64,000 nucleotides of DNA from Candidatus Dietzia intestinipullorum (GTDB taxonomy: Bacteria; Actinomycetota; Actinomycetes; Mycobacteriales; Mycobacteriaceae), in NCBI GenBank assembly GCA_019119635.1, contig DWWP01000034.1, forward strand, positions 80,318-144,317, in the 5' to 3' direction. The position numbers were made by a program, and so were the translations under genes. Position 1 is the first letter of the stretch; every line of letters begins with the position of its first letter. The notes below the pieces were generated by a model. That model searched no databases and was not told the origin of the DNA. It worked only from the letters and a program-made list of their open reading frames with translations. Of this stretch, positions 17,205-29,018 are shown one piece after another.

Positions 17205-18691
17205 GCGCTCGCCTCCACCGTGGCGGAGGTGCGCCCGGCGCGGGCGAGACGGTCGGCGGCGTCACGGATCTCGTCCAGGACGGCCGCCGCGTCCGAGGTG
17301 CGCAGGTCGGGGTCGAGGACGGTGAGCTTGAGGCACGGGCGTCCGTCGACGACGGTCGAGGCCACGAGGGAGTGCCCCTCGGCGAACAGTGCGTCCCGGA
17401 CGGGTCGGACGAGCGCATCGGTCTCGTCGTCGTCGCAGCCCGGTGGACGGGGGCGGAACAGGACCGTGGACAGTGCCGGGCGCCGGAGAAGGTCCATCCT
17501 GGGGTCGGAGGCCACGAGGTCGCCGATCCGGGCGGTCGCCTCGATCGCCCGGTCGAGCAGCTCGCCGATCCCGTCGGCGCCGATCACCCGCAGCGTCATC
17601 CAGAGCTTGAGGGCGTCGAAGCGGCGCGTGGTCTGCAGGGACTTGTCCACCGCGTGCTCGTCCCCGTCGGCGGGGTTGAGGTAGTCGGCGTGGAGGGTGG
17701 AGTGACGGAAGCCCCGGCGGTCCCGCAGTAGGAGGCCGGAGGCGGCCACCGGCAGGAAGAAGGTCTTGTGGAAGTCGACGGTCACCGAGTCCGCGAGTCC
17801 GATCCCGTCGAGCATGTCGCGGCGCGTGGGGGAGACCAGCAGCCCGCCGCCGTAGGCCGCGTCGACGTGCAGCCAGACGTCGTGTCGGCGGCACACCGCG
17901 CCGATCTCGGCCAGGGGGTCGATGGCGCCGTGGTCGGTGGTCCCGGCGACGGCGACGACGGCCGCGATCTCGTCGCCGCAGGCCGCCGCGTGCTCCAGCT
18001 CGCGGTCGAGTGCCGCGGGGTCGAGCATGTCCCCGACGCAGGGGAGGGGTACCACGGCGTCCCGCGGCAGTCCGAGCAGACGCGCGGCCATCGCCACGCT
18101 CATGTGCGCGTGCTCGCCGGTGAGGATCCGCAGCCGGGACAGGCGCTCGCCGCGGGAGCCGGTGCCCGGCCGGCCGAGCCGGTCCTCGCGAGCGGTGAAC
18201 AGTCCCTGGAGGTTGGACGCCGAGCCCCCGGTCGTGAACACGCCGTCCGGTCGCACGCCGGAGGGGCCGTCGAAGTCGACGAGGCCGGCCACCCACTCGA
18301 TCAGTCGCTGTTCGATCAGGCACGCCGACGTGCCCTGATCCCAGGTCTCTACTGCCGTATTGACGGCGGTCGTCAGCGTCTCCGCGGCGAGCGCGGGGAT
18401 GGTGACCGGGCAGTTGAGGTGGGCGAGATAGCGCGGGTGGTGGTACCCGACGGCGTGGTCCAGGTAGAGGCCGCGGACCTCGTCGAGTGCCAGGTCCAGC
18501 GACCCCAGCGGGGCGTCGAGGTCGACTGCCGCCGTCGCGTCCGAGAGCAGCGACGGCGACGCGGGGGACCGCGGGGTCGTCCTGTCGTCGAGGTACCGTC
18601 CGACCTCGGCGGTCGCCGCGGCGAGCGCGCTGGCGTGCGCGCCGCGGCTGTGACGGGTCAACAGGGGATCGTTCACGTGTGCTCCGGCCAT
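17201..18691 (-). CDS. PLP-dependent lysine (or diamine-precursor) decarboxylase, DesA-like
   Basis: A 496-residue group II decarboxylase. VGYHHPRYLAHLNCPVTIPALAAE near residue 80, TTGGSASNLQGLF (phosphate cup), and VDFHKTFFLPVAASG with the PLP lysine at K309 are diagnostic. Relatives are lysine decarboxylase DesA, giving cadaverine, and 2,4-diaminobutyrate decarboxylase; context with an N-hydroxylase and NIS synthetase favours DesA. First gene of the biosynthetic operon. Its start lies 30 bases from a DtxR/IdeR-type box, so expression should rise on iron starvation. Confidence 0.92.
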   Translation of the reverse strand: MAGAHVNDPLLTRHSRGAHASALAAATAEVGRYLDDRTTPRSPASPSLLSDATAAVDLDAPLGSLDLALDEVRGLYLDHAVGYHHPRYLAHLNCPVTIPALAAETLTTAVNTAVETWDQGTSACLIEQRLIEWVAGLVDFDGPSGVRPDGVFTTGGSASNLQGLFTAREDRLGRPGTGSRGERLSRLRILTGEHAHMSVAMAARLLGLPRDAVVPLPCVGDMLDPAALDRELEHAAACGDEIAAVVAVAGTTDHGAIDPLAEIGAVCRRHDVWLHVDAAYGGGLLVSPTRRDMLDGIGLADSVTVDFHKTFFLPVAASGLLLRDRRGFRHSTLHADYLNPADGDEHAVDKSLQTTRRFDALKLWMTLRVIGADGIGELLDRAIEATARIGDLVASDPRMDLLRRPALSTVLFRPRPPGCDDDETDALVRPVRDALFAEGHSLVASTVVDGRPCLKLTVLDPDLRTSDAAAVLDEIRDAADRLARAGRTSATVEASA

Positions 18692-18721
18692 CTCGGGGAT
18701 ATCGGTACCGGCGAACCGTAA

Positions 18722-18740
18722 TAAGGCTAGCCTGACCTAA
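18722..18740. promoter_or_regulatory. DtxR/IdeR iron box, siderophore biosynthesis side
   Basis: The 19-mer TAAGGCTAGCCTGACCTAA matches the DtxR/IdeR consensus (TTAGGTTAGSCTAACCTAA) at 16 of 19 positions. It lies 30 bases upstream of the decarboxylase start in the divergent gap. Confidence 0.85.
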
Positions 18741-18845
18741 GCAACACCGGGGTGACATGAATCACCCTGCGGCGCAAGTGGTCTGCGGCATCGCTTCGGG
18801 GCACTTGCGCGGACAGCCGTCAGGGCAATACTGTTGCGCCGAATG

Positions 18846-18864
18846 TGAGGCAAGCCAAGCCTTA
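18846..18864. promoter_or_regulatory. DtxR/IdeR iron box, siderophore uptake side
   Basis: TGAGGCAAGCCAAGCCTTA keeps the outer AGG/CCT blocks and central AGCC of the DtxR/IdeR consensus, about 12-13 of 19 positions. It lies 26 bases upstream of the uptake lipoprotein start. It is weaker than the first box, 105 bp away. Confidence 0.65.
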
Positions 18865-18890
18865 GTCGTATTCCACGTAACGGAGAGCCC

Positions 18891-19991
18891 ATGACCGCAC
18901 CCGCCGTCCGGACCCACGCAGGGGTCGCGGAGTCCCCGACGCGCTCGACCGGCCGGGGGCTCCCCTGGGTTCTCGCCGCGCTGTTCTCCCTGCTCGCCGT
19001 GTTGGCCGGCTGTTCCACGGGCGCCGTCGGCGACGACGACCGGTCGGAGGGCGCGGCGGGCATCGAGCGGGAGGGCGACTTCCCCCGGACCATCACCCAC
19101 GCCTACGGGGAGACCGAGATCACCGAGGCGCCGCAGCGCGTGGCCACCGTCTCCTGGGTCAACGCGGATGTCTCGCTCGCGCTCGGCGTGGTGCCGGTGG
19201 GCATGCCCGCCAACGCGTTCGGTGCCAACGAGAACGGTTCCACGGACTGGTTCGATGCCGAGCTGGAGCGGATCGGCGGCGAACAGCCGGAGATGTACTC
19301 GGAGACCGACGGGATCAACACCGAGGCCATCGCCGCGGTCGAGCCGGACATCATCCTGGGCGCCTACTCGGGGATGACGCAGGAGGAGTACGACACGCTC
19401 TCCAAGATCGCGCCGACGATCGCCATGCCCGAGGGCGATGTCCCGTTCGGGACCGCCTGGCAGGACTCCACCCGCCTCATCGGCGATGCGCTGGGGCTGT
19501 CGGACCGCGCCGAGGAGCTCGTCACCGACGTCGAGGGGCAGATCGACCAGGTCTCAGCCGACCACCCGGACATCGAGGGCCGCAGTTTTGTCTGGGGCAC
19601 CGTCGACCCGGACGCGGCCGAGAAGATCTACGCGTTCACCGACGTGGACAACCGTCCCCGCTTCCTCGAGGAGATCGGTATGACGCAGGCGCCCGCCGTC
19701 TCCGAGGCGTCGGCCGGCTCGCCCGACCAGTTCGCAGTCAGCTGGTCGCCTGAGCGGGCGGACCAGCTCGAGTCCGACATCCTCATCACCTACGCCACGT
19801 CGCCGGAGGTGCGGGACGCGATCGAGTCAGACCCGCTGCTCGGCCGCATCCCCGCCGTCGAGGCCGACCGCATGGTGGTGCAGACCGACGAGCAGCAGGT
19901 GCTCTCGATCTCCGCGTCCTCGCCGCTGAGCCTGCCGTGGGCGCTCGACAACGTGGTGCCGGAGATCGTCGCCGCCGCGGAGTCGGCCTGA
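18891..19991 (+). CDS. Fe(III)-siderophore ABC transporter, substrate-binding lipoprotein
   Basis: A 366-residue class III periplasmic-binding-type lipoprotein. The long N-terminus leads to a hydrophobic stretch and lipobox VLAGCS with the cysteine near residue 43. The mature part has the FepB/FhuD pattern: HAYGETEITEAPQRVATVSW, IAAVEPDIILGAYSGMTQEEYDTLSKIAPTI, and a C-terminal lobe ending SLPWALDNVVPEI. It should capture the ferric hydroxamate made by the divergent operon. GTG start of the permease follows 5 bases after its stop. Confidence 0.93.
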   Translation: MTAPAVRTHAGVAESPTRSTGRGLPWVLAALFSLLAVLAGCSTGAVGDDDRSEGAAGIEREGDFPRTITHAYGETEITEAPQRVATVSWVNADVSLALGVVPVGMPANAFGANENGSTDWFDAELERIGGEQPEMYSETDGINTEAIAAVEPDIILGAYSGMTQEEYDTLSKIAPTIAMPEGDVPFGTAWQDSTRLIGDALGLSDRAEELVTDVEGQIDQVSADHPDIEGRSFVWGTVDPDAAEKIYAFTDVDNRPRFLEEIGMTQAPAVSEASAGSPDQFAVSWSPERADQLESDILITYATSPEVRDAIESDPLLGRIPAVEADRMVVQTDEQQVLSISASSPLSLPWALDNVVPEIVAAAESA

Positions 19992-19996
19992 CGCCC

Positions 19997-21091
19997 GTGA
20001 CCACGACGACCGACGAGGCACCCGCCCCGGCACCGGGGCGGGTGCCCGCGTCACGTCGCGGCCGCGCGCTGGTCGGCACGGTCATCGCCCTGGGGTTGCT
20101 GGTCGGGTCCGTGGCGGCCTCGCTCTTCCTCGGCTCCCGCTCCGTGGACCCCGCGGTCGCCTGGGCGGTGCTCGTCGACCTGCCCGCGACACTCGCGCAC
20201 GGCGGGCTCGAGGCCGCCGTCGCCCCCGGCGGCGGCGCCGGCATGGACGAGGTCGTGGTGGCCGCCCGCGTCCCGCGCACCGTCACCGCGATACTCGTCG
20301 GTGCCGCCCTGGCCGTCGCCGGGGCGGGCCTCCAGGGGGCCACCCGCAACCCGCTCGGCGACCCCGGTCTCCTCGGGCTCACCGCCGGCGCCTCGCTGGC
20401 CGTCGTCCTGGGGCTGGCGCTCACCCCGACCGCCGGCCCGACCGCCGTCGCCCTCTACGCCGTGGTGGGAGCGCTCGCCGCGGGCGCCGTGGTGGTGGGG
20501 GCCGGACGGCTCGGGGCCGACTCCGGGACCGGGCTGGTGCTCGCCGGCGCGGCCGTGACCGCGGGCTGCACGGCCATCACCTCGTCCCTGGTCATCGCGC
20601 TTCCCGGCGTACTCGACCGCTATCGCTTCTGGGGACTGGGCTCGGTGGCCCGGTCCGGCGCGCCCGAGATCGTCTCCGCGCTGCCGTTCATAGTGCTCGG
20701 CCTGGTGATGGTCCTCGCCGGCGCCGCCGCCCTCGACGCGCTGGCCCTCGGGGACGATCTCGCGCGCGGCCTCGGCGTGGGCCCTGTAGCCGGCCGGGGT
20801 GTGGTCCTGGCCGGCGTGGTGCTCCTGTCCGGCCTGGCCACCGCGCTCGCCGGCCCCATCGCGTTCCTGGGGCTGCTCGTCCCGCATCTGCTCCGGCGTC
20901 TGGTGGGGGTCGGAAACCGGGTCGTCCTGGGGCTGTCCCTCCTCGGTGGCCCCGTCGTGCTCCTGCTCGCCGACACCGCCGGCCGGGTGATCGCCCCGCC
21001 CGGGGAGATCGCCGTGGGCGTGATGACGGTGGCCATGGGCGTGCCGTTCCTCATCGCCATGCTGCGGATGAACCGGGGGGTGGTCACGTGA
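19997..21091 (+). CDS. FecCD-family iron-siderophore ABC permease (first)
   Basis: A 364-residue BtuC/FecC-type permease with about nine to ten hydrophobic segments. Family signatures: RVPRTVTAILVGAALAVAGAG, ATRNPLGDPGLLGLTAGASLAVV, and GPIAFLGLLVPHLLRRLVG near the ATPase-coupling helix. GTG 19997 is the natural start; the frame extends upstream only inside the lipoprotein gene. The stop overlaps the next permease start (GTGA). Confidence 0.93.
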   Translation: MTTTTDEAPAPAPGRVPASRRGRALVGTVIALGLLVGSVAASLFLGSRSVDPAVAWAVLVDLPATLAHGGLEAAVAPGGGAGMDEVVVAARVPRTVTAILVGAALAVAGAGLQGATRNPLGDPGLLGLTAGASLAVVLGLALTPTAGPTAVALYAVVGALAAGAVVVGAGRLGADSGTGLVLAGAAVTAGCTAITSSLVIALPGVLDRYRFWGLGSVARSGAPEIVSALPFIVLGLVMVLAGAAALDALALGDDLARGLGVGPVAGRGVVLAGVVLLSGLATALAGPIAFLGLLVPHLLRRLVGVGNRVVLGLSLLGGPVVLLLADTAGRVIAPPGEIAVGVMTVAMGVPFLIAMLRMNRGVVT

Positions 21092-22146
21092 CCGCCGTGC
21101 TCGATCGGCCCGCGGAGCTGGCGGAGACCGGACAGGTGGTCCGCGAGCTCGCCGCCCGGCGTCGGCGTCGTGCGCTCCTCGTCGTCGTCGGGCTGGCGGC
21201 CGCCCTCCTCGCGGTGATGGCCGTGCGCGTCCTCCTGGGGCGCTACACGGTGACCGTCCCCGACTTCGTGGCCATCCTCGGGGGCGCCACCATCCCCGGC
21301 GCCACCTTCGTCGTGATGGAGGACAAGCTGCCGCGTGCAGTCCTCGGGGTGGTCGCCGGACTCGCCTTCGGCGCCTCCGGGGCGCTGTTCCGCCGGGTGC
21401 TCGGCAACCCGCTGGCCAGTCCCGATATCCTCGGGATCTCCCACGGGGCCTCCGCCGGGGCCGTGGCCGGGATGGCGCTGTGGGGCCTGCGCGGGGTGGC
21501 GATCATCCCCGCCGCGCTCATCGGCTCGGGGATCGCGCTGGCGATCGTCCTCGCGGCCTCGGCGGGCCGACAGAGCGGGATCGTGGGGCAGCGATTCCTC
21601 ATCGGCGGCGTCGCCGTGGCGGCTCTGGGCACGGCCGTCGTCACGCAGATGATCGCCCGGATGCCGCTGTCCGGGGCGCAGGAGGCCACGGTGTGGACGG
21701 TCGGATCGCTGTCCGGGGCGTCGGCCGAGAGGATCGCCTGGCTCGGGATCGCCCTCCTCGTGCTCCTGCCACTCGGCGGATGGCTCCACGCCGCGCTCCG
21801 TCCGGCCCAGCTCGGGCCCGAACTCGCCGTGGGCCTCGGCTCCCGGCCCGTCCCCACCCGGGCCGCCGCGCTTGGCGTGGGCACGGTCCTCGCCGCCGTC
21901 GCGACGGCGATGGCCGGCCCCCTGTCGTTCGTCGCCCTGCTGTCGACCCCCATCGCCACCGCCCTGGGGCGTGGCCGCGTGAGCATCCTGGCGTCGGCGC
22001 TGACCGGCGCGGTGATCGTGGTGGCCGCCGACGTCGTGGCCTCCGAAGCGCTGAGCTCCGTCGACCTGCCAACCGGCGTGGTCACCGGAGCCCTCGGCGC
22101 CCCCGCCATGCTGTGGATCCTGTTGCGTTCTCGAAAGGTCGCCTGA
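21088..22146 (+). CDS. FecCD-family iron-siderophore ABC permease (second)
   Basis: A 352-residue partner of the preceding permease, forming the usual heterodimeric channel. It carries DKLPRAVLGVVAGLAFGASGALF, RVLGNPLASPDILGISHGASAGA and GPLSFVALLSTPIATALG. GTG 21088 overlaps the upstream stop, and its own stop overlaps the ATPase ATG, so the uptake genes are strictly coupled. Confidence 0.93.
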   Translation: MTAVLDRPAELAETGQVVRELAARRRRRALLVVVGLAAALLAVMAVRVLLGRYTVTVPDFVAILGGATIPGATFVVMEDKLPRAVLGVVAGLAFGASGALFRRVLGNPLASPDILGISHGASAGAVAGMALWGLRGVAIIPAALIGSGIALAIVLAASAGRQSGIVGQRFLIGGVAVAALGTAVVTQMIARMPLSGAQEATVWTVGSLSGASAERIAWLGIALLVLLPLGGWLHAALRPAQLGPELAVGLGSRPVPTRAAALGVGTVLAAVATAMAGPLSFVALLSTPIATALGRGRVSILASALTGAVIVVAADVVASEALSSVDLPTGVVTGALGAPAMLWILLRSRKVA

Positions 22147-23012
22147 TGAGCATTCCCGCCACCCTCGCACCACCCGTGGCCGACGCGGCCACGCCGGACC
22201 CGGCCTTCCGTCTGCGTGGACTGACGCTGGGATACGGCGACGAGCCCGTGATCAGCGACCTCGACCTGGAGATCCCGGCGGGCAGGACCACCGTGTTCAT
22301 CGGCGCCAACGGCTGCGGCAAGTCCACCATCCTGCGCGCGCTCGGCCGGCAGCTCGGGCCGGTCTCCGGCAGCGTCGAGGTCGGCGGTCGGGACGTGGCC
22401 CGCGTCAAGGCCCGCGACCACGCCCGGTCCGTGGCGTTCCTGCCACAGTCGCCGCTCGTCCCGGAGGGGCTCACCGTGGCCGAACTCGTCGAGCGCGGCC
22501 GGCACCCGCACCGCAGTTGGTGGGGATCCGGTGACGACGACGAGGCCGCGGTGGCCGAAGCGCTCACACTCACCGGCACCACGGAGTTCGCGCACCGCCG
22601 GGTGGACGAACTCTCGGGCGGCCAACGACAACGCGTGTGGGTTGCCCTCGTGCTGGCCCAGGCCACGCCCACCCTGTTGCTCGACGAGCCCTGCTCGTTC
22701 CTCGACCTCGCACACCAGATGGACGTGTTGGGCCTGGTGCGTGACCTGCCGCTGCCCGCCGGACACGCCGACCACGGCACCGGCCGCCGCACGGTCGTGG
22801 CCGTGCTGCACGAGCTCACGCTCGCCGCCCGCGTGGCCGACCACCTGGTGGCCGTGGCCGAGGGCGGCGTCGTCGCCGCGGGGCCGCCCGAACAGGTGAT
22901 CACCCCCGAGACCCTGCGTCGCGTCTTCGACCTCGAAGCCGACGTGATCCCAGACCCCAAGACCGGTTACCCCGTTGTGCTGCCGCGGGGGAGGACGGGA
23001 GGAACCGCATGA
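22146..23012 (+). CDS. iron-siderophore ABC transporter ATP-binding protein
   Basis: A 288-residue FepC/FhuC-type ATPase. Walker A GANGCGKST, Q-loop FLPQSPLVPEG, signature [17 protein letters not shown], Walker B TLLLDEPCSFLD and switch histidine VLHELTLAARVADH are all present. ATG 22146 overlaps the permease stop by one base. A Gly/His-rich insertion (PAGHADHGTGRR) lies between Walker B and the switch region. Confidence 0.95.
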   Translation: MSIPATLAPPVADAATPDPAFRLRGLTLGYGDEPVISDLDLEIPAGRTTVFIGANGCGKSTILRALGRQLGPVSGSVEVGGRDVARVKARDHARSVAFLPQSPLVPEGLTVAELVERGRHPHRSWWGSGDDDEAAVAEALTLTGTTEFAHRRVDELSGGQRQRVWVALVLAQATPTLLLDEPCSFLDLAHQMDVLGLVRDLPLPAGHADHGTGRRTVVAVLHELTLAARVADHLVAVAEGGVVAAGPPEQVITPETLRRVFDLEADVIPDPKTGYPVVLPRGRTGGTA

Positions 23013-23932
23013 CAACCGCAGCCGTCGAGGCCCCGCTCATCTGCTCCGAGACCACCGTGGTGTCCGTGAGTCGACTGGGGCGGTCATACGTCCGGCTCGT
23101 CGTGGCCGGGCCGGAGCTGTCGAGCTGGTCCGCCGAGGTGGTGGACCCGGGCACCGTGGGTGACGCCTACGTCAAGGTGCTCGTGCCGCCGCCCGGAGGG
23201 GGCGGCGTCGCGCCGGACGTCGACGACATCCGGGGTTGGCTCGCGTTGCCCGAATCCGAACGCGGCTGGATGCGCACGTACACGGTCCGACGCGCAGACA
23301 GGGTGGAGCTGGAGGGGCGGACGGTTCCCGCTCTGACCATCGACTTGGTGATCCACCCCGGCGCCGACGAGGGCCCGGGCTCCGCGTGGGCCGGGACCGT
23401 GCGGGTCGGCGACACGGTGCGGCTGCTGGGTCCCGGCCGCGGACATGCACCGTGGGGCGCGTGGGCACCGGGGGAGGCGGGACGCGTGGTGTGCGCGGGC
23501 GACGAGACCGCCGTCCCCGCACTGCTCGCGATCGCCGAGGAGCTGGCCGCCGAGCCGGTCGGGACGCGCGAGGCCCGGGTTCTCATGGAGGTCCCCACCG
23601 CCGCCGACGCCGAGGAGCTGGGCGCCGGTCTGCCCGACTTCGTCACGATCGTGGTGCGGGGCGACGAGCCCGGCACCGCACTCGTGCACGAGCTCGCCGG
23701 CGTGCTCGACCTGGACGGGGGCTGTGTGGCCACCGTGTTGGACGGTCGGCGGCCCGAGGAGCGCCAGTGGCAGCCCGCCACGGCCGTGTCCGCCGGCGAC
23801 CCGTACCTGTTCCTCGCCGGCGAGGCCGCACTGGTCCGGGCGATGCGGCGGCTCGCCGTCGACGCCGCCGGCGTGCACAAGTCCTCGGTCGCCTTCATGG
23901 GCTACTGGCGCCGGGGCGCAGCGGAGTCCTGA
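23009..23932 (+). CDS. siderophore-interacting protein (flavin reductase, SIP family)
   Basis: A 307-residue FAD-dependent siderophore-interacting protein that releases iron by reducing the internalised ferric complex. Signatures: WMRTYTVRRAD (flavin binding), PGSAWAGTVRVGDTVRLLGPGRG, GDETAVPALLAIAEEL, and the C-terminal SVAFMGYWRRGA typical of the family. ATG 23009 overlaps the ATPase stop, completing a lipoprotein, two-permease, ATPase and reductase operon. Confidence 0.94.
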   Translation: MTTAAVEAPLICSETTVVSVSRLGRSYVRLVVAGPELSSWSAEVVDPGTVGDAYVKVLVPPPGGGGVAPDVDDIRGWLALPESERGWMRTYTVRRADRVELEGRTVPALTIDLVIHPGADEGPGSAWAGTVRVGDTVRLLGPGRGHAPWGAWAPGEAGRVVCAGDETAVPALLAIAEELAAEPVGTREARVLMEVPTAADAEELGAGLPDFVTIVVRGDEPGTALVHELAGVLDLDGGCVATVLDGRRPEERQWQPATAVSAGDPYLFLAGEAALVRAMRRLAVDAAGVHKSSVAFMGYWRRGAAES

Positions 23933-24034
23933 CCGGGGGCGCAGCCCGCCCGCGCACGCGCTCAGCACACGTGACGGGGATCACTGACAGTGCTACAGTC
24001 TGGTTACTGGACAAAATCAAGGGTGGTGTCAACC

Positions 24035-25081
24035 ATGGCTGCACAGTTCATCCGTAAGGACGAGGGACTCTTCTCGCCGGACTCGATCGCCCGAGAGGTG
24101 TGGTCCTACCCCACATCCGCCCTGCTGGGCTTCATCAGGGCGGTCACGATCGAGCATCTGGACCCGGACCTGACCGCGGCGGTCGACGCCAGCGGCCAGG
24201 TGCTCCAGCGACCCGCGTTGCGCTACGACCGGACGGTGCAGTACTTCGCCACGGTGCTGTTCGGGGACGCCGAGTCGGTGATCAAATCGTCGGACATCCT
24301 CATGAAGGTCCACTCCCGCGCGCACGGGCCCAACCCGGTGACCGGGGGGTACTTCGATTCGAATGATCCCGACTCCCAGTTGTGGATCCACATGACGGCG
24401 TGGCACTCGATCCTCTACGTGTACGAGAAGTTCGGTCCGGGCAAGCTCAGCAGGGCGGACGAGACCGAGTACTGGCGCGAATGCGCTGTCGCGGCGTCGG
24501 TCCAGCCGATCCGACTCGAGGACGTGCCCGCCTCGCGCGGCGAGGTGCAGAAGTACTTCGACGACTGGCGTGACCGCCTCGCCTCATCGGAGGCCGCTGT
24601 GCACAACGTCGACTTCATCCTCGCCGGTATGCGGACGATCTTCACCGCGCTGCCCGCTCCGATGCGCATGGCTCTCGGGCCGGTGATCCGGTCCGGGGTG
24701 ATCGCGACCTACCCGCGCTGGATGCGTCCGCTCATGGGGGTGCGCCAGTCCCGGATGACCGACTCGCTGGTCACCATGCTCATCCGACCGGGGATGGCGG
24801 CACTGTCCCGCAGCCCGCGGGCCCAGATGTGGTTCCTGGAGCGCGTCGCACCCAGGGGCGGGCCGGTGCTGACCGGCCACCTCAGCGGCACGCCGGCCGA
24901 GACCTCGAGCGTCTACTCGCCGGAGACGGCACGGCGCAGGTTCGGCGATCCACGGACCCCGCTCGAGCAGTACGCGGACCAACTAGCCGCCCGGGGATCC
25001 GACGAGTCGCTGAGCCCGTACGAGCACAACCACCGCGACCGGCCGCTCGAGTTCGCGGCGCCGGCACCCGCCGCTGGCTGA
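24035..25081 (+). CDS. MpaB/rubber-oxygenase family protein (DUF2236)
   Basis: A 348-residue oxygenase-like protein with the DUF2236 pattern: REVWSYPTSALLGFIRAVTIEHLDP, VQYFATVLFGDAESV, LMKVHSRAHG, LWIHMTAWHSILYVYEKFGPGKLSRADETEYWREC. Conserved histidines in KVHSRAHG and IHMTAWHS are the expected b-type heme ligands of this family. Substrate unknown; relatives cleave polyisoprene or other lipids. ATG 24035 follows AGGGTGG. It has its own upstream gap and a terminator-like hairpin downstream. Confidence 0.85.
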   Translation: MAAQFIRKDEGLFSPDSIAREVWSYPTSALLGFIRAVTIEHLDPDLTAAVDASGQVLQRPALRYDRTVQYFATVLFGDAESVIKSSDILMKVHSRAHGPNPVTGGYFDSNDPDSQLWIHMTAWHSILYVYEKFGPGKLSRADETEYWRECAVAASVQPIRLEDVPASRGEVQKYFDDWRDRLASSEAAVHNVDFILAGMRTIFTALPAPMRMALGPVIRSGVIATYPRWMRPLMGVRQSRMTDSLVTMLIRPGMAALSRSPRAQMWFLERVAPRGGPVLTGHLSGTPAETSSVYSPETARRRFGDPRTPLEQYADQLAARGSDESLSPYEHNHRDRPLEFAAPAPAAG

Positions 25082-25149
25082 CCAGGTCGGGGATCGGCGG
25101 GCGACCTCATGCCGGTGCTCGCGGAGACGGCCGGCGGCGCCTGCTGAGG

Positions 25150-25189
25150 CCGGGCCGCCCCGGCTCCGACCGGAACCTGGGCGGCCCGG
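25150..25189. terminator. bidirectional hairpin between convergent genes
   Basis: CCGGGCCGCC (25150-25159) pairs perfectly with GGCGGCCCGG (25180-25189) over a 20-base loop. There is no U-tract, but the position between the convergent MpaB-type and aconitase genes suits a terminator. Confidence 0.5.
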
Positions 25190-25192
25190 TGC

Positions 25193-28024
<2,832 letters not shown>

Positions 28025-28149
28025 CTCACGTCTACCTTCCACTCAGATGAGCGCTGGTACTGCTCACCCTAGGCTCCGGCCCCGCGACGCGATACCACTC
28101 TGCGGAAGTAGGAGGACGGGCCACCCGGCCCGGCCCGGGTCCCTCCGTG

Positions 28150-28359
28150 TCAGCGGACCTTGCGAAGTGCGCTCTCCTTGTGCATTGCGACGTGATCGGT
28201 CTTGTCACTGTCGATCTCGTACTGCGGATCGTCGGGACTGCACCGGCGCGTCCGCCCCTTGAACTCGACGTCCTCGGTGTGGACGGCGCGGATCGTCCCG
28301 CTGACCGTCCCGGCTTCGGAATTCCACTCCACGTGGTCACCCACTGAAAATTCACTCAT
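28150..28359 (-). CDS. DUF2945 (TUDOR-like) small protein
   Basis: A 69-residue protein matching the hypervirulence-associated TUDOR-like DUF2945 family: FSVGDHVEWNSEAGTVSGTI, then VEFKGRTRRCSPDDPQYEIDSDKTDHVAMHKESALRKV. The whole protein is one small beta-barrel domain at full family length. Stands alone between acnA and the biotin transporter genes. Function poorly understood. Confidence 0.85.
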   Translation of the reverse strand: MSEFSVGDHVEWNSEAGTVSGTIRAVHTEDVEFKGRTRRCSPDDPQYEIDSDKTDHVAMHKESALRKVR

Positions 28360-28418
28360 GGCGTCAGTATCCCGCCGCCCCCATCCGTCCTACAACCGAT
28401 CCGACGCGCGGCGGGCGC

Positions 28419-29018
28419 TCAGTCGTCGACGCCGCGGGCGGCGAGCGCGTCGCCCAGCTGGTCGGCTGTGGTCAGTGCGCCGAGCACCGTCGGAACGACG
28501 AGCGCCCGTACGGACATGCCCAGTCCGCGGGCCTTCCGGGCCTCGGTGACCTGACGCAGTTGCCGGGCCAGTAATGGGATCGCGCGGATCGTCAGGACCA
28601 GGACCAGGGCGAGGCGGTCCGGAGAGACCCCCACATGCCGCAAGGGCTGAGCGGCTCGCGTGACGGCGTCGAGCATGTCCGCCATCCGGGTGGTCAGCGC
28701 GACCAGCGCCGCCACCGCGATGGCGGCGAGCAGGGACCCGCTCACGCGCAACGCGGTGTCGAGATCGGCGACGATCCACTGCAGCGCCAGGATCGCCAGC
28801 AGCATGGGCGCGACCGGACGGATCTGGCCCCACGCCGCGCGTGGGGGGACCCGCCCCACCCCGTAGAGCACAGCGGCCACGCCGAGCGCCGGCAGCACGT
28901 GCCAAGGTTCGCGCACACTCACCGAGATCCCCAGGACGAGCGCACACACCAGCAGGAGCTTGGCTCCCGCCGGCAACCGGTGCAGCGGCGAGGTCCCCGG
29001 CAGATAGGTCGCGAACAT
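28419..29018 (-). CDS. bioN: biotin ECF transporter T component (EcfT/BioN)
   Basis: A 199-residue energy-coupling-factor transmembrane protein with about five hydrophobic segments (LLLVCALVLGISVSV, VLPALGVAAVLYGV and others). The coupling-helix motif is EARKARGLGMSVRALVVPTV, the ARxxR-type motif that docks onto the ATPase. It follows bioM without a gap. With bioY and bioM it forms the three-part BioYMN importer. Confidence 0.88.
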   Translation of the reverse strand: MFATYLPGTSPLHRLPAGAKLLLVCALVLGISVSVREPWHVLPALGVAAVLYGVGRVPPRAAWGQIRPVAPMLLAILALQWIVADLDTALRVSGSLLAAIAVAALVALTTRMADMLDAVTRAAQPLRHVGVSPDRLALVLVLTIRAIPLLARQLRQVTEARKARGLGMSVRALVVPTVLGALTTADQLGDALAARGVDD

